A stretch of 11,203 bases of DNA, from contig RBNI01006554.1 of the NCBI GenBank assembly GCA_003990745.1, positions 1 to 11,203 of the forward strand, given 5' to 3'. Numbering within the stretch: the first letter of the stretch is position 1; every line of letters starts with the position of its first letter. Of the stretch, positions 1 through 7,345 are shown in pieces. Origin of the DNA: Jimgerdemannia flammicorona. Lineage: Eukaryota; Mucoromycota; Endogonomycetes; Endogonales; Endogonaceae. The notes under the pieces are model-generated. The model worked only from the letters and a program-made list of their open reading frames with translations, searched no databases and had not been told where the DNA came from. The position numbers and the translations under genes are program-made.

Positions 1-387
1 AACCCCTTCCCAATGAAAGACCACCTTGTCGAACACTATTGCCACTCTCCCACCACTCTGCTCACAGATCCTCACTACCAAACCATGACATCGGCCCCCC
101 TGAGGACCCCAACCCACCCACCATCCAGTCAGCAGATCCCCCAATAGGCCTTCCCATCTTAATACCTTCTCCCCTAGCCCCAGCTGCTAGCCCTCCTCAA
201 ATACAAAAAGCCAATGACCCGCCAGTCCCACCCATATTGCTAATATCCATCCTACAGTGAGCCAGCTATTACCCACCCCACCCACGAGCCGAGATCTCAA
301 GTCCTCCCATCGACCTCCCTCCCCCACCAGCCTATACTGCACACTCAGTCGATCCCCTATCTCAGCCCAAAAGTCCCCCAAAACCTC

Positions 388-459
388 ACACTCTCCTAGC
401 CAATGTTCTGGCATCTATATATGACCCCTAGCTCCCCCAACATCATAACACTCCTCACA
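388..459 (-). other. ORF2 C-terminal Cys/His (zinc-binding) cluster
   Basis: Downstream of the RT, the frame carries Cys codons at 459-457 and 450-448 (C-x2-C), a His at 405-403 and a Cys at 390-388 (H-x4-C), giving C-x2-C-x14-H-x4-C with the TAG at 417-415 counted as one residue. A zinc-binding motif of this layout is usual at the C-terminus of ORF2 in many LINEs (zf-RVT-like). It supports the reading that the stops at 417-415 and 189-187 are mutations inside the original protein and not its true end. Confidence 0.55.
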
Positions 460-1280
460 GTCAAATTGTCCACCATCTACCAAATGCCCCATATGGAAAT
501 TCAGCATAACATTCCTCCGCAGCATTCTCCACCATACCACCCAGAACTTGGGGGGAAGCCACCTCTGTACCTCTGTGCTCCAAGACCAGATACCAGCCCA
601 GTCCCACTCCTTACCAATCCCTGCCACCTGCCAGCCACTTGGCCAAAGATCCTGACCAAGCCCCTGCTGGCACTCTACTCCCTCCCCAATATCGAACATA
701 GCAAGTGGTGCACCCCCCAGGAGCAATCTATCCCAATGCCACATATTTGGCCCCCACACTGCCTCCCCCTCATTGCCTTGCCAGCGCAGGCCAATTCGGT
801 GAGCTCCATCAGCCACACCCCACCAAAAGCCCTTAAACTGCAGTTGCCGAATTCCATTAAGCCCCACCAAAGAGAGCAGATTGCCGGAGGACCCCTGAGG
901 AGATGTTCGCATCTTCCATACCTTCTACATCAGAGGCACCCAACCTCCACCCTGCAGTTCCACAGCTCTTTTCAACCACCAGGCTCGCAAACAGTGCAGC
1001 CTCTTAGGAAGGTCCACCAGCCCAAGGCCTCCCCTGACTACCGGCCTCGCAAGAGTATCCCAACTGACCTGGGACCTCCTCCCTGCCCAAATCCAATCCC
1101 TGGCCATCTTCATCAGCTTCTCACTACCCATGCTGGGAAGTCGAGGTGATATGCCACATACCACAGCTTGGGGAACCAGTAAACATTCAGAATTGACACT
1201 CGCCCTGCTAGAGAGATATGGCAACCTCCCCATCCTCGAAGGGCCTCTCCCCAAATGTTCACCCTGCTCTCCCACCACCC

Positions 1281-2250
1281 TCATGGCAAGACAGAACCAT
1301 ACACAGAGAGGAAGATGCCCAAATACCGCACCACCTCACCAGTAGGGACAATTGTTCCAATGACGTCCCCACCCACTAGCCCATTCCCTAGCACCATTGT
1401 CTCACACTTATGCCAGTTGAGCTTTGCCCCTGAATGGGCCTCATACCATTCCACAGTCTCCTGGAGTGCCGCTACATCTGCCACATTCCCAAGTCCAACC
1501 ACCATATCATCCGCAAAGGCCCCCACCTTCCACACTATACCATATATAGAGAGCCCTGCCACCTTCTGGCGAATCCTATCCATCAATGGCTCTAGTGAAA
1601 GGGCATACAGAATAGGGGACAGAGGATCCCCCTGAGGAACTCCTCTTCCCAAGGAAAATGCCCTCCCATGGTGACCATTACACATCAGAGCTGCCCGACT
1701 GCTCTCCAGCAGACCCAACATAGAGGTGCTAAACCTCAGGGTAACTCCAATTCGGTCCAACACCTTGCCCAGCCACACCCACCATATACAGTCATAGGCC
1801 TTCTCCTGGTCCAAAAAGACCAACCTTCCATCCAGGCCACAAGTCCTGGCCCCTTCAATCACACCATGAACCCACGCAGTCCCATCTCTTATAAGTCTGC
1901 CCCCAACAAAGCCCCGCTGCTCCTCCCCCAGCACCTGTTAGGCAACTCTCTGCAGCCTTGTGACAATCACCTTAGTCACCATCTTCCTGTCCATGTCCAG
2001 AAGCATGATCAGCCTCCAGTTCTTTCAGTCTTCTCTCCTCTCCTTGTCTTTGTACAACAAGGTCACCAGCCTGAGATCCTGCTCCCCTACCCACTCACCG
2101 CTCTGAAGGACATGGTCACAGAGAGCAGCCATCTCACCCAAAACTCCAGGAACATTGACCATCTTCTTCCAGAAGTCCCATGGCAGTCCATCCTCCCCAG
2201 GCGCTGTCCCTAGTTTAGTTGCTGCCAGGATACTCTGAATCTCTTCCCCC
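1281..2250 (-). other. ORF2 reverse transcriptase core (decayed)
   Basis: RT motifs are read in order. APGEDGLPWDFWKK (about 2205-2160) precedes the palm. The motif A block FLDQEKAYD carries its catalytic Asp at 1811-1809. GVPQGDPLSPILY is motif B. FADDMVV is motif C, with the first Asp of the DD pair at 1511-1509. LNWHKCETMVL and VVRYLGIFLS follow as motifs D/E. All catalytic aspartates are kept. Three stops hit this segment or its end (2027-2025, 1940-1938, 1283-1281). The sense frame is unchanged throughout, so these are point lesions rather than rearrangements. The FADD variant of the YADD box is common in fungal Tad-like and related LINEs. Confidence 0.9.
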
Positions 2251-2939
2251 AGCACTGGTACGATCAAGTCACCCAGTCTGGCTATCTGTGGTGGCCCCCA
2301 CTCTTCCAGTGTGTCTGCAATCTCTGCCTCGTCAGCCCCCCCTTCTCCCTCACTCCATAGGCCCTGCCATCTCTCCTTCAACACCCCTAAGATTTGTTGT
2401 GTACCATGTACCATATCCCCATCAGCATCCAGGACCCCATCCCACTGATGTTGCACTCTCCTGGCTTTGAGAAGTCTCGATAAGTATCCAGTAGGCCTCT
2501 CACCCTCCTCAAGCCCCTGCCACCATAGTCTAGCAGCCATGCCCTGCATATGAGTCTCCTCCTCCTCCCTCAACACCTGTTGTAGTTCCCCAATCTTCAA
2601 TTTCACCCTCTTGATCCTCCAATCCTCCACCCCAACAACAGTAAGCAAGTCCACCCAATCCATTTGTAATCTCCTCAGCCTGTTGGAAGCACACTTTGTA
2701 CGCCTCCTCCTCTGCCTCCCAGCCTCTCTACCAGCCTCTCCCCAATAAACCCTTGCAGCCTCTTTCAATCTCATCCAGTGGACAGCCACAGGTAAACCCT
2801 CATGCCTCCAGGCAAAAACTTTTGCCTGAATATCCACCACCCACACTTCCCACAACCCCTTCTCAGTCAGCAGGGAGGAGTTAAGGTACCAATGTCCAGG
2901 TCCATCTCCACTCCCCCCAAACTGCCCCTGCCCCAAAAG

Positions 2940-3617
2940 TCCCCAGTGATCAGACCATGGGCACCACTCCACCTCCAATGTCTTTCCAAACACCCGACCC
3001 CCAGCACTCCGCCATCAGAATCCAATCAATCCTTGTGCCCAAGCCATTCACCCAATGTGTATAGACCCCCACCTTGTTCTGCCCATATCCCCCAATGAGC
3101 TCAACGTCTCCACCTCTTCCCATGCATCCAGACCTCCACTTCTGCCCCCAGCACTCCTCTCTCCATCAGTCCTGTCTAGATGCTGATCCCGAACCATATT
3201 AAAATCCCCACTGAGCACATCGACCCCTTCCTCTAAGAGAATACCCTCCTCCAGCAGCTCCCTAATCTATGCAATCCTCTCACCCCTAGCTGCAGGGCAG
3301 TAGCAAGAGCCCACCTTTACTGATTCCCACTCTGGCTGATGCCAATCTCTCCAGACCAAGCAATCACTCCAGCTCCTGATTTCCCCCAATTCGCCTCTAC
3401 CCTTCCTCACCAAAATCGCTACCTTCCCAAACCAAGCCGTGGCCCCACCCCATTCCCTAGTCCACTCTACCCGATCATCTTCATCCTCACATCGAACATC
3501 CTGCAGTAAAAAAAGATCAGCCTCCAATCTCTTGAGTCAAGTAAAAATGTTCTTGCGCCACCCAGTGCCCTGTAACCCATTCACATTCAAAGAGAAAATA
3601 TTGGTTGTACTGTTCAT
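2940..3617 (-). other. ORF2 APE-type endonuclease domain (decayed)
   Basis: The domain begins with SLNVNGL (about 3597-3576), matches the usual LQ-D/E metal-binding position with FLLQDVRCEDED, carries VLSGDFNMV (the conserved GDFN box, about 3215-3190), and ends with the catalytic SDH box in CPWSDHWG (about 2960-2940). These are the signature motifs of the APE-like endonuclease of LINEs. Two stops (3539-3537 and 3269-3267) interrupt it. Between about 3105 and 3000 the sense frame shifts to one reading VYTHWVNGLGTRIDWILM and then returns, which implies two compensating indels. The order and spacing match the family; the enzyme is inactive as it stands. Confidence 0.8.
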
Positions 3618-3648
3618 AAGGAATAAATATATAATGTTGTCCCATCCT

Positions 3649-5678
3649 CTACAAGTCTGCAGTCCACTCCTCCTGCACTAAGTCCAAGTCATGTTCAACA
3701 GCCAGCTCCCTCTCCCCTGCTTCCTGTGCTGCCAATGCTCCCAGAAGTTCGACCATTGCCCCATCTTCACACTCCTCAAATTCCTCACAATACTCCAGAC
3801 AGGCCTCCTGCCAGAGCCGCAAACCATGATGCTCTGCCCAGCAGTAGGCTGCCCACTCACCAGCAACTGCCCCAAGTTCTGCCCTCCTCACCTCATCAAC
3901 CTCATACCCCTCCTCCTCCAGGAAAATACCCAGAATCTCCACCTTCAGTGCCTCCACCACACCATCACCATGCAGAATCCTTGCCCAATGCTCCTCAGGC
4001 ATCGCTCGCAAGTCCACTTCTCCCAAAGCTTCAGCCGCTAGATTGTCCATCACTGTGCACATCCACAACAGGTTCCCCACCTCCTTCCCTCCTGGGGTCT
4101 CTGGTCGCCCTGCTTCCAGCATTGTAGTGTCAGCTCCTACACTGGCAGCCTCATCCCACTCCTCCTCAGGAACATCCACTAGCTCATCCTCACCAACTGC
4201 TACCACCTGACCCCCTTGCCCCACATCAGGAACCCCAAAGCGCACCTGCTGAGCCCCCTGCATCCTTGTATCCTCCATCTTCCCTCTCTTCCCAACTGGG
4301 CTCCTCCTGATAAGTGGGGGGGTGGCATCCAACTCTGGCTCCCACACTTCAAGAGTACCATCAGCAAATGGGTCCTTGCCCAGCACCCCCCCAGCCCCTG
4401 CCTCCTTCGCCTCCACCTCCTCTCCTCCTTTCCCAGCCCAGACACTGGCTTCAGCACCTCCAGACTCCTCAGTTCCAACTGTCATCTTCTTCACCTCTCC
4501 TGTCATACTTGCCAACAGCTCCCTCTGCCTCTTGCATCTCTGGGCCCACTCCCACTGCTTCTTATCCATACGGACATGCTTCCCGCCCACAACCTCCAGA
4601 TGCGTCGACTCCTCGTACAGCTTCCAGGTCTTCGCCCTCCTCTCTACAGCCCCACCCAACTCCTCCAGTGCCTCCAACAAGTCCTCCTCCTCCTCTTCGC
4701 TCCCTTTCACCCTCGACACCTTGCAGACAAAGGCCCCCCACATCAGCACTGAGGGCCAGTCACTCCCCTTCCCCGTAGCCTCCTTTCCCGCCAGCCGAAT
4801 CCTGACATCAACATCTCCCATCCTGATTGCAGTCCCCTCCCACACTTGAAAGCTGACATCCACTATGTTACCATACTCCATCATCACCTCCTCCACCCTC
4901 TTCCTCGTCTCCTCCTTAGTCACCATGGGCACCCCCTTCACCCGAAGCTGCACCACCCTGGGGTCCCATCTCAAGTACCGCACCATGGGGACCACCACCT
5001 CCCCAACCATGACACCAGTCTTCAGCACCTCATCCAGTAGACCCGCCTCCTCAAAGCCCACCTCGACCCCCTCCAGACCCTTCAAGAACTTCACTGAAGC
5101 TGCCCCAGTCACCTGCTTCAAAACAAGCCCCAGAACCATCCTCGCCATCACTGCCAAGCCCCAGAAGCACAATGTCACTGCAAACTCCGAGATCGATTTC
5201 TTGAGTAACGGGGCCACCGCCAGCCCCGTCACACCATCTGCCAGGTCCCCCTTCTGCATCAGGAACCCCTGCCCCACCTGGCCATCAGCCATCACATCTC
5301 TTTTTTTTCCAGATTCGCCATCACACCTCCATCAGCAGTTCCGCCACTACCCCCAGCAGGCCCTCCACTACCCCCACCTCCCACCAGTGAAGGCCCAGCA
5401 CCCCCAGCATCCTCAGCCTTCTGCTTCCCCTTCCCTCCAGCCTGATCCCTGCGGGCTCCCATCGGCCAACCCCCAGTCCTCAGCATATCTGCAAAGCTCT
5501 GCCCCTGCTGCCCTCCAGCCCCCCCACCAGTGCCACCACCACTACTCGAGCTGCCCAGTCCACTCGAGCCACCAAAGGACCCCATCTCCAGCCCATGTCT
5601 CCTCCCAACATGCTGCCAGTTGAAAGCCCCAGGTCTACCTGACCTGGTATGCACCTCGGCTTGCTTGCTGCTTGACAT
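3649..5678 (-). pseudogene. LINE A ORF1 (nucleic-acid-binding gag-like protein), one 1-nt frameshift
   Basis: ORF1 of LINE A is about 676 codons if the single missing base is allowed for. The start is ATG at 5678-5676 (A at -3), the same start as in copy B. Known LINE ORF1 proteins bind the element RNA and form the retrotransposition particle. Visible order: a basic, Ser/Gly-rich N-terminus with long Gly runs; a hydrophobic helical stretch; then a beta-alpha-beta-like segment (around 4990-4700, near VKGVPMVTKEETRKRVEE) that could be an RRM-type fold; then an acidic, coiled-coil-prone C-terminus ending in a TAG at 3651-3649. I see no CCHC zinc knuckle. The lesion is a base missing beside an A8 run near 5300, giving a TGA at 5294-5292; after it the frame stays open for 548 codons. 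Copy B has the extra base and reads through. ORF2 follows 31 nt downstream. Confidence 0.75.
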
Positions 5679-5760
5679 CTTCTTAGTATCTTTCTCTAAT
5701 AAACGACTTGAAAGTGTGTTGTGAAAGTGTGTGTAATGTGAATTGTAGCAGAGAAAGATG
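5679..5760 (-). promoter_or_regulatory. LINE A 5' UTR / presumed internal promoter
   Basis: These 82 bp between the shared 5' terminus and the ORF1 ATG are conserved in copy B (6780-6861). LINEs must carry an internal promoter to be copied full length, so any promoter would be expected here or in early ORF1; that role is inferred. No TATA box is evident. The segment contains no stop in the ORF1 frame. Confidence 0.4.
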
Positions 5761-6779
5761 TCCTCCAGTGCCTCTAACAAGTCCTCCTCCTTCTCTTCAC
5801 TCCCTTTCACCCTCGACACCTTACAGACAAAGGCCCCCCACATCAGTACCAAGGGCTAGTCACTTGTCTTCCCTGTAGCCTCCTTCCCTGCCAGCTGAAT
5901 CCTGACATCAACATCATCTGTCCTGAATGTCATCCCCTCCCACATCTGGAAGCCAATGTCCACTACATCACCATACTCTACCATCACCTCCTCCACCCTC
6001 CTCCTAGTCTCCTCCTTAGTCACCATAGGCACCCCCCTCACCAGAAGCTACACCACCCTGGGGTCCCACCTCAAGCACCTCACCATGGGGACCACTACCT
6101 CTCCAACCACTACTCCAGTCTTCAGGGCCTTGTCCAGAGGGCCTGCCTCCTCAAAACCCACCTCAACCCCCTCCAGACCCTTCAAGAACTTTACCGAGGC
6201 TGCCCCAGCCACCTGCTTCAAAATAAGCCCCAGGACCATCCTTGCCATCACTGCCAAGCCCCAGAAGTACAAAATAGCTGCAAACTCCGAGATCGACTTC
6301 TTGAGCAATGGAGCCACTGCCAGTCCTGTTACACTATCTGCCAGGTCCCCCTTCTGCTTCGGGAACCCCTGCCCCCCCTGGCCATCAGCCATCACATCTC
6401 CTTTTTTTTCCTGATTTACCATCACACCACCATCAGCAGTCCTGCCACTACCTTCAGCAACTACTCCACTTCCTCCACCTCCCACCTGCGAAGGCCCCAC
6501 TCCCCCAGCATCTCTAGCCTTCTGCTTCCCCTTTCCTCCTGCCTGTCCCCTGTGGGCTCCCATCAGCCAGCCCCCAGCCCTCAGTATGTCTACAAAGCTC
6601 CTTCCCTGCTGCCCTCCAGCCCCCCCACCAGCGCCTCCTCTACTGCCCAAGCTGTCCTGTCTGCTTGAGCTGCCAAAAGACCCCATCCCCAGCCCATTCC
6701 CTCTCCTGACATACTGCCAGTCAAAGGCCCCTGGTCCACCCGACCTAGTATGCACATCGGCTTGCTTACTGGTTGACAT
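5761..6779 (-). pseudogene. LINE B ORF1, N-terminal part, two stops, cut at 5761
   Basis: Starts at ATG 6779-6777 with MSTSKQADVHTRSG, matching MSSSKQAEVHTRSG in copy A. The frame is open for 243 codons through the Gly-rich N-terminus and the hydrophobic segment, and it crosses the A8 run without a shift, unlike copy A. It then meets TAG at 6050-6048 (CAG in A) and TAG at 5858-5856 (TGG in A). The part that matches the possible RRM-like segment of A lies between and after these stops. The frame then runs straight across the junction at 5761 into the 5' UTR and ORF1 start of copy A. Confidence 0.75.
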
Positions 6780-6861
6780 TGCCTTAGTATCTTTCTCCAA
6801 TAAATGAGTTGAAAGTGGTTCAGAAAAGTGTGTGTAACATGAATTGTAGTGGAGAGAGATG
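6780..6861 (-). promoter_or_regulatory. LINE B 5' UTR
   Basis: The 82-bp counterpart of 5679-5760. It defines the 5' terminus of the element: past 6861 the sequence switches to the DIRS-like RT, whereas in copy A it switches to LINE B ORF1. Promoter activity is only inferred from family biology. Confidence 0.4.
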
Positions 6862-7345
6862 TGTCAACTGTGACAGAACCTTTCTTTGCCACTGTGCCCA
6901 GCGGAGAAGCCCAAAATTTTTGGAAAGGAGAGTGGAAGAAGGGGCCTACGATGTAGCCTGTAGCAATTTCAGTCATAATATCATCTAAAATCACCTAAGG
7001 AAAGGCATGTGTGGAAGGTAAGTTGCAACATGTTTGAGCATAGCGCATACTCATAAAGCCAATGTGAATACCTTGATGTAATGCAAGTAAGATTGTGAAT
7101 AATAAGTGGTAGTCAGGGAAGTCCCAGAATGTCAATGCCCATATGTTGGCTCAAAGAGAGGTTTTTGGAAGAGAGAAGATGTCCAGGATATGTTTGGCTG
7201 AAATCAGAGAGGTGGTGAGAGGGAAGGAGAAGGAGGTACTAGACAGTTGAGGGGGAAGTAATGTTAAAGGAGTAGAAGGGGAGGGTCTTGTTGATGGGGC
7301 AGAAGGGGGAACTACAATGAGGTCCACTGATTCGCCCACAGGATC
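6862..7345 (-). pseudogene. N-terminal part of a DIRS-like reverse transcriptase, cut by LINE B
   Basis: It continues in exactly the same frame as the gag-like region. First comes a Pro/Ser/Thr-rich linker (7345-7154), then TGA 7153-7151, then a segment with ALHQGIHIGFMS and LPSTHAFP, then TAG 6997-6995, then VILDDIMTEIATGYIVGPF and FWASPLGTVAKKGS (6994 to about 6875). In DIRS-like RTs this region precedes the palm motifs: a 'G-x-IG-Y/F' block, an 'HP-x-VI' block, an E-I-A helix, then GPF and SPLG. All are present in order. No catalytic motif is reached before the LINE B 5' end at 6861. It is unclear whether gag and RT were separate proteins or one polyprotein, because the stop at 7348-7346 is followed in frame. 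Confidence 0.6.

Larger units (their letters stand above)
1..3617 (-). pseudogene. LINE A ORF2 (APE endonuclease-reverse transcriptase), heavily mutated and cut by the window edge
   Basis: ORF2 would nick target DNA and reverse-transcribe the element RNA. The likely start is ATG at 3617-3615, eight codons before the endonuclease motif SLNVNGL. I traced one coding path to base 1. In-frame stops are at 3539-3537 (TGA), 3269-3267 (TAG), 2027-2025 (TGA), 1940-1938 (TAA), 1283-1281 (TGA), 927-925 (TAG), 417-415 (TAG) and 189-187 (TAG). Frame changes fall near 3095 and 2995 (a compensating pair) and near 1105-1130. Between lesions the protein is still recognisable, including the post-RT region with LAGRVSILNVYWFPKLWY (about 1220-1160) and WDTLARPVVRGGLGLVDL. 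About 1,205 codons are present, close to the usual Tad-type ORF2 length, so little C-terminus should be missing. From 186 to 1 the frame is open. It cannot encode a working enzyme. Confidence 0.85.
1..5760 (-). mobile_element. LINE retrotransposon copy A (Tad1-like), 5'-complete, 3' end outside window
   Basis: This is a non-LTR retrotransposon on the minus strand. In coding order it has a short 5' UTR (5760-5679), ORF1 (5678-3649), a 31-nt gap, and ORF2 (from 3617 to the left edge) with endonuclease, reverse transcriptase and a C-terminal Cys/His cluster. The 5' end at 5760 is fixed by comparison with copy B: the two copies match up to a shared '...agatg' (plus strand) at 5760 and 6861 and diverge beyond it. 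The APE-type endonuclease followed by an RT with FADD box and the two-ORF layout are typical of fungal Tad1-like elements; the clade is inferred from resemblance. The copy is dead: ORF1 has one frameshift, and ORF2 has eight in-frame stops and about three frameshifts. The 3' UTR, tail and target-site duplication would lie left of position 1. Confidence 0.85.
4661..6861 (-). repeat. 1.1-kb head-to-tail direct repeat (5' ends of LINE A and B)
   Basis: Units 4661-5760 (1,100 bp) and 5761-6861 (1,101 bp) are adjacent direct copies. Both begin with 'tcctccagtg' at their low-coordinate end and finish with '...agatg'. The left unit continues seamlessly into the rest of LINE A, while the right unit ends at the junction, so this is a nested or joined pair of retroelements and not a satellite. 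Confidence 0.85.
5761..6861 (-). mobile_element. LINE copy B, 5' fragment (first 1,101 bp)
   Basis: A second copy of the same LINE, aligned base for base with 4661-5760 of copy A over its whole length. The only net length difference is one extra base beside the poly-T run near 6401-6409. It begins at the same element 5' end (6861) and stops at 5761, directly against the 5' terminus of copy A, with no linker. Identity is high but clearly not recent (about 85-90% by eye, not computed). It contains the 5' UTR and the first part of ORF1 only. The abrupt end inside ORF1 at the exact 5' terminus of A is best explained by A having inserted into B; a template switch during reverse transcription is the alternative. 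Confidence 0.85.

Noticed and set aside
403..1149. Long plus-strand open frame (248 codons), and similar Pro/Ser/His-rich plus-strand frames across 1-6800
   Set aside because: They are antisense to LINE ORF1/ORF2. The low-complexity Pro/His/Ser-rich composition is what the complement of a Gly/Glu/Trp-rich coding strand gives.
1130..1284. N-terminal part of the minus-strand frame 1284-925 as a separate gene start
   Set aside because: Here the true coding sense is in the RT frame, which continues past the TGA at 1283-1281 with LAGRVSILNVYWFPKLWY. The 1284 frame becomes meaningful only after the frameshift near 1105-1130.
4661..6861. Tandem promoter monomers, as in the 5' UTR of some LINEs
   Set aside because: Each unit is 1.1 kb and includes more than 1 kb of ORF1, far beyond a UTR monomer, and the two units differ in CpG decay as expected for separate insertions.
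6995..7153. Intron ending in TTTCCTTAG before the RT preamble
   Set aside because: The segment between the two stops carries blocks expected in this RT family (IGF and HAFP-like motifs) in the same frame, so it is coding and not intronic.
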